From Bacteroidales bacterium (lineage in GTDB: Bacteria; Bacteroidota; Bacteroidia; Bacteroidales; P3), in NCBI GenBank assembly GCA_017451385.1, contig JAFSPS010000046.1, forward strand, positions 24,252 to 88,251: a stretch of 64,000 bases of DNA. The letters are read 5' to 3'. The notes under the pieces are model-generated. The model did not search any database. It had not been told where the DNA came from and saw only the letters and a list, made by a program, of their open reading frames with translations. This document shows, one piece after another, positions 37,798 through 45,830 of the stretch. A program made the translations under genes and the position numbers. The stretch's first letter is position 1. The number at the start of each line of letters is the position of its first letter.

Positions 37798-40700
37798 ATG
37801 TTAGCAAAAAAGTATTATTTTTGGAGGGATTATTCTGTCACCATTATTTTTCTGTGTCTTTTCTGCGCGACGATTGTCCGTGCACAGTCTCCTTCGACGC
37901 AGGGTACCGACTTCTATGTCGCTTTTCCATACAACTATGAGTCTATTACCGAGTTGAAACTCATTATCACAGGACAACGTTCCTGTAGCGGACGTGTGGA
38001 AAATCCGCGCACAGGCTGGTCTGCCTCGTTCTCCGTAAGCCCGTCGCAAGTCACCAATGTCGTCATTCCCATCGCACAGGCCTATAATGATGATATCGGC
38101 GTATTCAATCATGGCATACACGTTGCCACAACCGATACGGTGTCGGTCTATGCCTCCAGCTACTACGAAGCATCGTTTGATGTCGCCAACGTTTTGCCAA
38201 CATCTTCGCTGCGTGATTCCTATATTATTCAGACCTATCCCAATGCCGAATACTCGTGGAGCCTTTTTACGGTGGTGGCAACGGAAAACAACACTATTGT
38301 TGATATTACCCCGTCGGCTATTCCCGGCGACCGCTATAACCTATCGCGATATAGCGTAACGTTGCAGGCAGGGCAGGTATATCATACCGGCTGTTATGGT
38401 GCAGGCTCGATGTCGGGAACGGTCATTACCTCTCGCGACTGCAAGCCTATTGCCGTTTTTGCTGGCAGCTCTGTAGCTTTTGTCCCCTCAGATGTTTGTT
38501 GTGGCGACTTCCTTTTCGAGCAGCTTATGCCTACCGACTATCATGGCCGTCATTTTGTCGTCACTTCGTCGGAGATGCGTAATGAGGACCGCGTGATTAT
38601 TACGGCATCCGAAGACAACTGCGAGGTACGTTCCGGCAACCAACTCGTGACGACGCTTTCGGCTGGAGAGTCTGTGGAGTTTTATATTACGGATTACATA
38701 AGGGCTTCGTATCTTGAAACATCCAAACCGGCACAGGTGTATCTGTATTTTACTGGTGGCAGCATGAACTCAGACCAGATAGGTGACCCGTCTATGGTGT
38801 TGATTAGCCCCATTGAACAGCGTATCAATAAGATAACTTTTGGTACTTTTACGACCAGTCTTATTGAGAACCATTTTGTCAATGTCGTGACACCGACGGA
38901 GGCTGTGTCGGCAATGATGCTCGATGGTGTCAATGTGTCTCGCTATTTTTCTGTTGTCGGCAGCAACAGCAGCTATTCTTATGCGCGCATCCCCATATCC
39001 TACGGCTCGCACACGCTGGAGAACGCCGTCGGTGGTTTTGTGGCTCATGTATATGGATTGGGGCAATATGAGAGCTACTCGTACACCGTGGGCAGCAATG
39101 CCGTCAACCTCTCGTCGTCGCTCAATGTCGCCGGAGCGCGCTTCTTCTCGTCGGGCGTTGATGGCTTCTGTGTGGGACAGGAGGCGGATTTCTCACTGCT
39201 CTCAGACCTCAATATTAGTAGTGCTCAGTGGTCTTTTGGCGATGGCACCAGTGCCGAGGGATTGCAGGCGTCTCATGCTTATGCCCATGCGGGCGCTAAG
39301 AATATCAAAGTTCTATTCGCCTCTTCGCAGGGTCGTTGTGCTAATAGAGTGGATTCGCTCTATGCTACGGTCCTTGTCCGTGGTGCAGCAGAGGGCAATA
39401 CGACACAACGAATATGCGACGGTTCGTCGTATGTGTGGAATGATGCAGTATATGATTCTGCAGGCACCTTCACTGATACACTCCTTTCGGCAGATGGATG
39501 CGACAGTATTGACCACCTCAATCTGTCATTGTACCCTGCTGCCTCCACGCATGTCAGCGAAGAGTGTGCTGACAATGCGCTGCCGCATCGTTTCGGTGGG
39601 CACAATTTCTACAGAGAAACCGACACAGTCCTGCGTTTCTCCACTGCGCGTGGATGCGACAGCCTTGTGTACTATTCGCTTAGAGTATGGCATGGTGTCG
39701 AAACGCGTTTTGATACTACAGTATGCAGTGATGCTCTGCCGATGGTGTGGCGTGGCGTAACGTTCAGTGGGGCAGGTTCTAAAACTTTGAATAAAACCTC
39801 TGTCCATGGTGCCGACAGTACGGTTCGACTTACGCTGAATGTTAATGCTACATCCTCGTCGCGCTATCGCGATACTGTGGTAGAAAATGCTTTACCGCAC
39901 CTCTTCGCCGGACTCTCTTTTGACCATGCCGTCGCTGATACTCTTCTGCATCTAACAAATATCAGAGGCTGTGATAGCGCTATCCGCTATTCGCTTGTGG
40001 TTTATCGCAATGTGGCAACAACGGTGGATACCGCCGTGTGTGAGAATGTGCTGCCGCTCTCGTGGAATGGCAGGACTTTTCGCACGGAAGGGACGCAGCA
40101 GGCTACGTTTGCTGGCTATCGTGGCGTGGACAGTGTTGTGACGATGCGCCTCGCGGTGCTGCATAATAGCAATGCAGTGGTGCATGATACCATTGTAGAA
40201 AACAATCTGCCGTTTACGTTTGCCGGTGTGCGTTTTGCCGATGCTCAGACTGATACCGTTTTGCGTCGTGCTAACAGGGCAGGCTGCGACAGCCTTATAA
40301 CCTTTTCGCTCTTCGTGTGGCACAACCGTGCTACAACGGTTGATTCGGCTGTATGTAGCAGCAATTTCCCTTTCCTATGGTACGGCTCGACGGTGCGTGG
40401 CGAAGCAACGCTTACGGCCTCTCTGCGCACCTTGCATGGTGCCGACAGCGTTGTTACGCTCAATGTCACGTCCATACCTGTGACCAGCAGTAGCTACTAC
40501 GACACCATAGTCCAAAACCAACTGCCTTATCGTTTTGCCGGCATTAGTTTTTCCGATGCGCAGAGCGACACAACCCTTCGACGCACAAACGCCGCCGGAT
40601 GCGACAGCCTGATACGTTTTTCGCTATATGTCTATCGTAATGTGGAAACCCGTCTTGATAGTGCTGTCTGTGAAGGCATCTTGCCTTTGCGTTGGAATGG

Positions 40701-42411
40701 TAAGACCTTTCGCTCGGAAGGGACGCAGAGTGCGGTGCTGTCGGGTGCTCATGGTGTTGACAGCATGGTGGTCATGACGCTCCGCGTGCGGCATAATAGT
40801 AGCAGCATAGTGCTGGATACTGTGTTGGAGAACGACCTGCCGCATTTGTTCGAGGGTCTTTTGTTTACCACTGATGTTGATGATACGCTCATACGTTTTG
40901 TCAATGCTGTGGGTTGCGATAGTTTGTTGCATTATTCGCTTTCGGTGTTGCGCAACGTTGCTATTGTCGTTGACAGCATAGTGTGCGAGAACGAGTTGCC
41001 ACTCGCATGGAACGGCATTGAGCTGACGCAGAGCGACACCCAGCAGGTATCACTAATAGCCCGCAACGGCACGGACAGTATTGTGACTCTGAGGCTTACG
41101 GTACTTTCTAATAGCAGCTATGAGGAGCATGATACCGTTGTTGAGAATATGCTTCCTTTCCATTTTGCAGACACCTCTTTTACATCCATTCAAAGCGACA
41201 CTCTCTTTGTCCTGCGTAACGCAGCAGGATGCGACAGTCTTATCCATTTTTCGCTTTTTGTCCATTGGAACTACAGCCAGCGCTATGATACTGCCGTATG
41301 CGACAATGCGTTGCCTTTGCTTTGGCGTAGCTTGCATTTCTCTCAAGGTGAATTGCGCAAACTCAGCCTGCGTGCCTCTACGGGCGCCGACAGTACGCTA
41401 GTATTCACCTTAAGGGTCAATTCCACCTATGATGACTCCCTCCCGATGGCTATCTGTTCTTCGTCAAGCTTCACAGTCGGCGATACCGTACTCACCACGC
41501 AAGGCAATTACGACATATTGCTCTCATCGGTGGCAGGATGCGATAGCATGATTCATCTGGATTTGTCAGTTTATGATGTCTATTCGAGTACGGAATATGA
41601 CACTGTTTGCAGCAATCATCCGCGTTTCTTTGAAGGCTCAACCTACGACCAGTCTGGTACATACTCACGCACCTACCTGACATCTTCCGGCTGCGATAGC
41701 GTCCGTCGATTACATCTCTTTGTCAAGCCGGCATACGATGATACCGACAATTATGTGATATGTTATGGCGACACTCTTCGTTGGTCGGACGGTATGATGT
41801 ATTACCGTTCAACCGAAGAGCCTATACTACGTTATATGGCTGTCAATGGATGTGACAGTGTGCATAGGCTCAGCCTTGTTGTGGACGAGCCTGTGAGGGC
41901 TGCAATCCATGCGTCGCCACAAATCGTAGATGAAGTGCATCAGCCTGTTCTGTTGAGCGATGTTACCTTCAATAGTGTTTCGCGACAATGGTATTTCAAC
42001 GGTTTGAAGGCAGATACCGCCGAGGTGAGCTCTTTTGCTTTCCCTGTTGATGCCGATTCGGTGGTTGTCAGCCTTGCTGCATATAGCGGATTCGGCTGTG
42101 GCGACACAGCTTCGGTAGTCATTCGTAGCGATGTAGTGCGTTTGTGGGTGCCGAACGTCTTTACTCCATCGCGTATTGACAACAATCTCTTCTCCGTTGT
42201 CGCCACTCAGTTGTCGTCCTTCGAGATACATATATACACTCGTCAAGGATTGATGGTCTATGCCTCAACCAATCAGTATGACACATGGGACGGAACTCAT
42301 CTTGGCGCTCCCTGCCCACAAGGAGTATACGCCTATACCATCACTTATGCTTCTGTCCACCAGCCACGCCAGCATCGCACCCTCTCAGGCACTATAACTC
42401 TCCTGCGCTGA
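37798..42411 (+). CDS. T9SS-secreted IgGFc-binding-like protein with long alternating GCDS repeat array
   Basis: 1537 residues from the ATG at 37798, which yields a normal signal peptide (MLAKKYYFWRDY...FCATIVRAQ); an ATG at 37750 would add 16 residues. Residues ~30-435 resemble the IgGFc-binding N-terminal domain of Bacteroidota surface proteins (GTDFYVAFPYN; TVVATENNTIVDITP; YHTGCYGAGSMSGTVITS). A PKD domain follows (~458-527; SAQWSFGDGTSAEG). Then come sixteen ~52-residue repeats, twelve of which form six B-A pairs, and the type B T9SS tail (LWVPNVFTPSRIDNN ... WDGTHLGAPCPQGVYAYTITY). It is the fourth T9SS cargo gene in a row, 58 bases after the previous one. Host-immunoglobulin binding is only a family-name inference. 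Confidence 0.8.
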   Translation: MLAKKYYFWRDYSVTIIFLCLFCATIVRAQSPSTQGTDFYVAFPYNYESITELKLIITGQRSCSGRVENPRTGWSASFSVSPSQVTNVVIPIAQAYNDDIGVFNHGIHVATTDTVSVYASSYYEASFDVANVLPTSSLRDSYIIQTYPNAEYSWSLFTVVATENNTIVDITPSAIPGDRYNLSRYSVTLQAGQVYHTGCYGAGSMSGTVITSRDCKPIAVFAGSSVAFVPSDVCCGDFLFEQLMPTDYHGRHFVVTSSEMRNEDRVIITASEDNCEVRSGNQLVTTLSAGESVEFYITDYIRASYLETSKPAQVYLYFTGGSMNSDQIGDPSMVLISPIEQRINKITFGTFTTSLIENHFVNVVTPTEAVSAMMLDGVNVSRYFSVVGSNSSYSYARIPISYGSHTLENAVGGFVAHVYGLGQYESYSYTVGSNAVNLSSSLNVAGARFFSSGVDGFCVGQEADFSLLSDLNISSAQWSFGDGTSAEGLQASHAYAHAGAKNIKVLFASSQGRCANRVDSLYATVLVRGAAEGNTTQRICDGSSYVWNDAVYDSAGTFTDTLLSADGCDSIDHLNLSLYPAASTHVSEECADNALPHRFGGHNFYRETDTVLRFSTARGCDSLVYYSLRVWHGVETRFDTTVCSDALPMVWRGVTFSGAGSKTLNKTSVHGADSTVRLTLNVNATSSSRYRDTVVENALPHLFAGLSFDHAVADTLLHLTNIRGCDSAIRYSLVVYRNVATTVDTAVCENVLPLSWNGRTFRTEGTQQATFAGYRGVDSVVTMRLAVLHNSNAVVHDTIVENNLPFTFAGVRFADAQTDTVLRRANRAGCDSLITFSLFVWHNRATTVDSAVCSSNFPFLWYGSTVRGEATLTASLRTLHGADSVVTLNVTSIPVTSSSYYDTIVQNQLPYRFAGISFSDAQSDTTLRRTNAAGCDSLIRFSLYVYRNVETRLDSAVCEGILPLRWNGKTFRSEGTQSAVLSGAHGVDSMVVMTLRVRHNSSSIVLDTVLENDLPHLFEGLLFTTDVDDTLIRFVNAVGCDSLLHYSLSVLRNVAIVVDSIVCENELPLAWNGIELTQSDTQQVSLIARNGTDSIVTLRLTVLSNSSYEEHDTVVENMLPFHFADTSFTSIQSDTLFVLRNAAGCDSLIHFSLFVHWNYSQRYDTAVCDNALPLLWRSLHFSQGELRKLSLRASTGADSTLVFTLRVNSTYDDSLPMAICSSSSFTVGDTVLTTQGNYDILLSSVAGCDSMIHLDLSVYDVYSSTEYDTVCSNHPRFFEGSTYDQSGTYSRTYLTSSGCDSVRRLHLFVKPAYDDTDNYVICYGDTLRWSDGMMYYRSTEEPILRYMAVNGCDSVHRLSLVVDEPVRAAIHASPQIVDEVHQPVLLSDVTFNSVSRQWYFNGLKADTAEVSSFAFPVDADSVVVSLAAYSGFGCGDTASVVIRSDVVRLWVPNVFTPSRIDNNLFSVVATQLSSFEIHIYTRQGLMVYASTNQYDTWDGTHLGAPCPQGVYAYTITYASVHQPRQHRTLSGTITLLR
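39541..41427 (+). repeat. Six B-A repeat pairs (12 units of ~52 residues) with complementary cysteines
   Basis: 1887 bases, 629 codons, 12 units. Form B carries (V)xEN..LP..FAG...GCDS(L/A); form A carries VC(E/S/D)..LP..W.G...G(A/V/T)DS. In all six A units the GCDS cysteine is replaced by Ala, Val or Thr. In B2-B6 the first cysteine is missing; B1 still has one. Flanking units outside this block have both cysteines. Confidence 0.85.
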
Positions 42412-42468
42412 AACGCAGTGCTTAGATTCTCAGGTTGGATACTGTCCTAAAAAAGTGTGTAAAGTCCA

Positions 42469-42490
42469 GCAAAACTTTCGGTAGTTTTGC
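42469..42490. repeat. Hairpin at the left edge of the accessory island
   Basis: GCAAAACT (42469-42476), six bases, AGTTTTGC (42483-42490). It lies between the T9SS cargo gene and a transposase fragment, and could be a weak terminator or part of an insertion-sequence end. Confidence 0.35.
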
Positions 42491-42580
42491 AAAGTGAAAA
42501 TAAAAAAAATAAGTAAGTGGGCAAATTTAATCTACATATAATTTCATGCAGCAGTTCTCGTTATCAATGAGAAATACACA

Positions 42581-42772
42581 TTGGAAATGAGAATCACAAC
42601 ACGTTTAGAATTAACCGAAGCGCAAAGGCAGGAACTCGGGAAGGGGTACCGCGTTGGCGCAAAGCACTGTTTCCTGATGAGGTGCCTTGCAGTGCTGCTG
42701 AAGGCAGACGGGATGCCTGCGACAAAAGTAGGCAAGAGAGTGGGTATGGAGCAGCACACCGTGAACAAGTAA
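42581..42772 (+). pseudogene. IS630-family transposase, N-terminal fragment
   Basis: 63 residues: LELTEAQRQELGKGYRVGAK ... FLMRCLAVLLKADGMPATKVGKRVGMEQHTVNK, then a stop. This is the helix-turn-helix N-terminus typical of IS630/Tc1-type transposases (usual length ~340). The catalytic DDE part is missing and sequence from a different, opposite-strand gene follows immediately. A truncated insertion-sequence relic at the island border. Confidence 0.65.
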
Positions 42773-43076
42773 CAAAGATTACGGAAATGCTTGCAGAAGA
42801 GTTCCAACCCTTCTGAAATTGTTTTTTCTTCATCTGGCGTGTGGACATCGGCATTCTTCATCAACTCAAAAGCGTCAATCATCTTTTGAATAGCACCGTT
42901 CCACTCTCGTATATCTTTGAAATAAGGACAATACCCATGTTTGTCAAGAGCCTTAACGCCTGTAAGCGCGGCACTATAATCTGTGACAAAGTATGGTAAG
43001 TGTTCCATACCTCTTCAACAGGGTAGTCATGTTGGTGACTCCAATTATCTGTGTTGTCTGTTTTTCTTTTCATCAT
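42773..43076 (-). pseudogene. Frameshifted, 3'-truncated hypothetical gene
   Basis: From ATG 43076 the reverse strand reads MMKRKTDNTDNWSHQHDYPV ... TLSQIIVPRLQAL and then loses sense. One frame over, near 42953-42957, it resumes ALDKHGYCPYFKDIREWNG ... MIDAFELMKN. A single missing base in GCGTTAAGGCT explains the break. The 3' end abuts the IS630 fragment. Function of the intact family is not known to me. Confidence 0.55.
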
Positions 43077-43189
43077 ACTCGCAAAAATTCATTTTTCCCA
43101 AATTGTACGAATTGTGGTGCAAAATAATCAAAGACCTCCGCCAGCTGGTGGCAGAGGCCAAAGGAAAGTGATGTTATTTTGAAAAATAA

Positions 43190-44344
43190 TTATATCTTCT
43201 GGATTTCTTCTTTTAAATCTATTATTTCCTTGCAAATACCTTCTATTATTTTGTTGTCATTATTACCAAATCGAGAAAGCTTTTTTGTTCCGATCCAAAC
43301 CTTTTCAGAAGTATTGTATCCCCGTCCTTTCAACATTTCTTTTAATTTATGGACTTCTTTATCTTGGTTGTTGTCATAACCCTTAGTATCATAGTCAATG
43401 TGTCTTATTGCTATATAACCTTTATCTTTATCTGTTATCGTTATTCCATATTTACCATTCAGCTTATACCTATGATTTCTTTCTTCATAGGCTTCAAGAT
43501 TGAGTAACGAAATTACTTGTTGAACAATTACTGTTTTATCTATTCTTGGAATCCCATATTGGTTCTTCTCTTGAGGATTTAGGAACAGATTCTTTGTTGC
43601 AACAATATTCTCTATTTCAACTCCCTTTGATAAATCATTAATAATACGTACAATTGCAGGTAATGAACTATATATGCCATGAGCACCACTTGGGTGAGGT
43701 ATTCCTAAAATCACAGTTCCATCGCATTGTGTTATCGCACAAGAATGTTTTATATTATAGGGTTTGAATCGATGAACAGTTAGTTTTTTTCCACTTTTTC
43801 CATTTATCGTATTCATAAGTTTATCGAACACATCACTTACAGAGAAGCATACAAGAATTTTGGGATGAAGAATATCAAATATCAATTCACTTGTAAAATC
43901 TAGACACATCCTTTCGACACTCGTTCCAATTTGATCTAAGACCAACTTTATATTGTCTCCTGTAAAGAATATAGCGTTCGTAAAGACCATGTGTTTCATG
44001 TCATCCATGAGCGAGGATTCTCCATAAACTTTTATAAAGTAATCACGCAGATTCTTCCAGATAGGCCATTTTGTATTTCTATCTCCCCAACAGGGATTTC
44101 CTTCATTAAAACGCCTTTGAATAAAATCACCATATTCAAATTTATAGTTTTCTTTAGGAACTTCATGCGGGTCATGGCCAAGGAACATAATATTAATATC
44201 ATTATCTATAGCTTCTGAAATGTTTGATTGCATCGCTCCAGCAGGTAGATTTAATTTAGGGCCAACTTGACTTATGAAGTCACAAACTCTTTTTACCCAA
44301 TTGGCATACTTTTCTTTTTTTTCAGTAATAATTGTTTTACACAT
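43190..44344 (-). CDS. Uracil-DNA-glycosylase-superfamily-like protein with C-terminal extension
   Basis: 384 residues. Residues ~48-235 show the motif pattern of the UDG superfamily: NIMFLGHDPHEVPKE (Gly56-His-Asp-Pro-His60, compare GQDPYH), a central MVFTNAIFFTGD, HPKILVCFS, and ILGIPHPSGAHG (His217-Pro-Ser, compare HPSPLS). The remaining ~140 residues contain a KYGITITDKDKGYIAIRHID segment and a charged tail that I do not recognise. UDG enzymes flip and excise damaged or modified bases; activity here is inferred, not shown. AT-rich, unlike the core genes. It is the last gene of a - strand run with the DNPH1-like gene and other UDG-like genes. Confidence 0.55.
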   Translation of the reverse strand: MCKTIITEKKEKYANWVKRVCDFISQVGPKLNLPAGAMQSNISEAIDNDINIMFLGHDPHEVPKENYKFEYGDFIQRRFNEGNPCWGDRNTKWPIWKNLRDYFIKVYGESSLMDDMKHMVFTNAIFFTGDNIKLVLDQIGTSVERMCLDFTSELIFDILHPKILVCFSVSDVFDKLMNTINGKSGKKLTVHRFKPYNIKHSCAITQCDGTVILGIPHPSGAHGIYSSLPAIVRIINDLSKGVEIENIVATKNLFLNPQEKNQYGIPRIDKTVIVQQVISLLNLEAYEERNHRYKLNGKYGITITDKDKGYIAIRHIDYDTKGYDNNQDKEVHKLKEMLKGRGYNTSEKVWIGTKKLSRFGNNDNKIIEGICKEIIDLKEEIQKI

Positions 44345-44370
44345 TGTTTTATTTTTTTATGAATATGATT

Positions 44371-44413
44371 ATTACAATATTTCTCTCGCAATCCAAATGC
44401 CTCTGCGAGTGCG
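44371..44413 (-). pseudogene. Scrap of DnaQ-like exonuclease 3' end (fourth copy)
   Basis: About 43 bases of the reverse strand match the last codons of the exonuclease genes at 47186 and 50556 (CGCACT.GC ... AGAGGC ... TGGATTGC.AGAGAAATATT), with small gaps. No upstream part remains; it is joined directly to the HAD-like fragment. Confidence 0.45.
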
Positions 44414-44488
44414 TTATTCATTCCTCTGATACATAAAATGCTCGGTATTCTGAACATCGTCAAAATCAAGAAAGATTATCTTCTTCAT
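44414..44488 (-). pseudogene. HAD-like gene fragment, N-terminal 24 codons
   Basis: The ATG at 44486-44488 overlaps the stop of the DNPH1-like gene (ATGA). It encodes MKKIIFLDFDDVQNTEHFMY... before a TAA at 44414-44416. FLDFD(D/G)V is HAD motif I, as in small HAD-type RNA/nucleotide phosphatases that start MKKIIFLDFDGV. The second conserved Asp position still fits. The gene is cut and continues into exonuclease scrap, so it is a deletion fusion. Confidence 0.45.
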
Positions 44489-44898
44489 GAATCACACTCC
44501 TTTTGTAATATGCTGTCTATTATAGGATATATTTCAGCTTCATCCTCATAGGGATGGATGTTGTAGAAACTATTTCCAGCTAACATAGCCGAGAGGTTTG
44601 TTCTATTCTTATTATAGAAGATATGGCATGGTTTCTGGAAACGTTCAGCATATGCCAGCTCATAACCAACACCCAAAGACGGACAAGTACATTCTGCTAT
44701 CAATACGTCACTTTCACGCAGCCAATTAGTATCTTGGTTGTATATATCTGTTATAGTTTGCCCCTCTTCTGACAAATTGAGGTTGCCAACATGTTCTGTC
44801 AGCACAAGGTCAGTCTTCTGAATATATTTTATCATACGCTCATACAAAGCGGCATCAACGCGCCCGCCTCGGATTGAACCTGCAAAATATACTTTCAT
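44485..44898 (-). CDS. 2'-deoxynucleoside 5'-phosphate N-hydrolase, DNPH1/Rcl-like
   Basis: 137 residues with a close pattern match to DNPH1: VYFAGSIRGGRVDAALYERM at the N-terminus, LVLTEHVG, NQDTNWLRESDVLIAECT (Asp64 position) and PSLGVGYELAYAERFQKP with the catalytic Glu80. The family hydrolyses the N-glycosidic bond of 5'-deoxynucleotides; in humans it clears 5-hydroxymethyl-dUMP from the nucleotide pool. Length (~140-170) is normal. Here it sits between UDG-fold-like genes on the same strand, which points to a shared role in modified deoxynucleotides or DNA bases. The ATGA overlap with the HAD-like fragment shows a once-coupled third function. Confidence 0.75.
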   Translation of the reverse strand: MKVYFAGSIRGGRVDAALYERMIKYIQKTDLVLTEHVGNLNLSEEGQTITDIYNQDTNWLRESDVLIAECTCPSLGVGYELAYAERFQKPCHIFYNKNRTNLSAMLAGNSFYNIHPYEDEAEIYPIIDSILQKECDS

Positions 44899-44926
44899 AA
44901 TAATTATAATGATATTTCTGTTGTTA

Positions 44927-45595
44927 TCATATTAATCCAAGTTTTCTCAAATGCTCTCTAATAACTGAAGCCATTTCTTTGATTAAATCTTTTGAAATTC
45001 CGTTACTAAATTGTCTTGTATGAATAACAAGTTTCCTGGGGTCTTTTTTATCAATGTGAGTCCAGAAACGATTTTTGCTTTCTTTGGAACCATATTCTTT
45101 ACAAAATTCCACGTGGAATGTATTATCTATTTCTCTTACCTTATCATCGTTTTTTATATAACCTCCACATGCTAAGATTATGACAGAAAAATCCTGTATG
45201 AACTTCGACTTCTCAAAACAACGCAATCTATCTTGTATAAATGGTTTTGCCTCAGAATATTTACTATTCTTACGAGGTATGCTACTTAATTCCGTAGTAA
45301 AAGCAAATTTTTCAAAATCCCATTTATCAATAAATTCTGACTTGCGACAATATATATTATCAAATAGATTTTGGTAGTTAGCCCATGTTTTGTTATTGGG
45401 ATCAATGGGTCTTAGAGCATCTCACTCCATTTTATTTCTGCATCGCTCAACATTTCGGTAAAGAGCATCCTCACGAGTATCTGTTGATTCTTTACCAATA
45501 ATCAGAATATCAGCCTTAGGATTACCTTGCCCACAGATTTGATTATTCTTCTCGCATTCATTAATAAACTCTTCAAATAATACTTCTCTATCCAT
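44927..45595 (-). pseudogene. UDG-superfamily-like gene interrupted by one in-frame TGA
   Basis: From ATG 45593-45595 the frame runs 222 codons to a stop at 44927, broken only by TGA at 45422-45424 (…RCRNKME*DALRPID…). The N-terminus ICGQGNPKADILIIGKEST looks like a UDG-fold first strand and loop. The C-terminal LVIHTRQFSNGISKD stands where the second motif would be. The central part contains FAFTTELSS and FSVIILACGG. The rest of the frame is clean, so inactivation is recent or the stop is a sequencing error (TGG to TGA is one base). A restart at an internal Met would lose the first motif. Assignment to the fold is tentative. Confidence 0.5.
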
Positions 45596-45656
45596 AATTG
45601 TATATTGTATTTAGTTATGTACTATTTATTTAATAACCATTTCAATTTCTTACATT

Positions 45657-45830
45657 TTATAGTTGGCTTTTTATTACTTTATACCACTTATCCCAAGAAT
45701 ATCCTACGGATGGATGATATACTGCAATCACACGAGATTTCTTCCCATTTTTCAGTTGATAATATCCATTATTTATATCCCATCCATCTACATTCAATGT
45801 TTCTCTGAATATTTGTTCTTTATGAAAGAA
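45657..45830 (-). pseudogene. C-terminal fragment of another UDG-like gene
   Basis: A reverse-strand frame without a start codon encodes about 57 residues (…FRETLNVDGWDINNGYY … KSRVIAVYHPSVGYSWDKW…) ending at TAA 45657-45659. RVIAVYHPSVG is a good match to the second UDG-family motif (HPS). The 5' part overlaps the end of the next gene in another frame, so it is a remnant left by recombination. Confidence 0.5.

Noticed and set aside
39541-41427. CRISPR-like repeat array
   Set aside because: The periodicity is of codons in one long open frame with diverged copies, not identical short repeats with unique spacers.
43110-43171. C-terminal fragment of a transposase (KLYELWCKIIKDLRQLVAEAK)
   Set aside because: Reads like a real protein end, but I cannot tie it to a transposase family, and no upstream part is present.
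45422-45424. Selenocysteine or other recoding at the in-frame TGA
   Set aside because: No stem-loop of SECIS type is evident right after the TGA, and the position is not aligned with a redox-type cysteine; a mutation is simpler.
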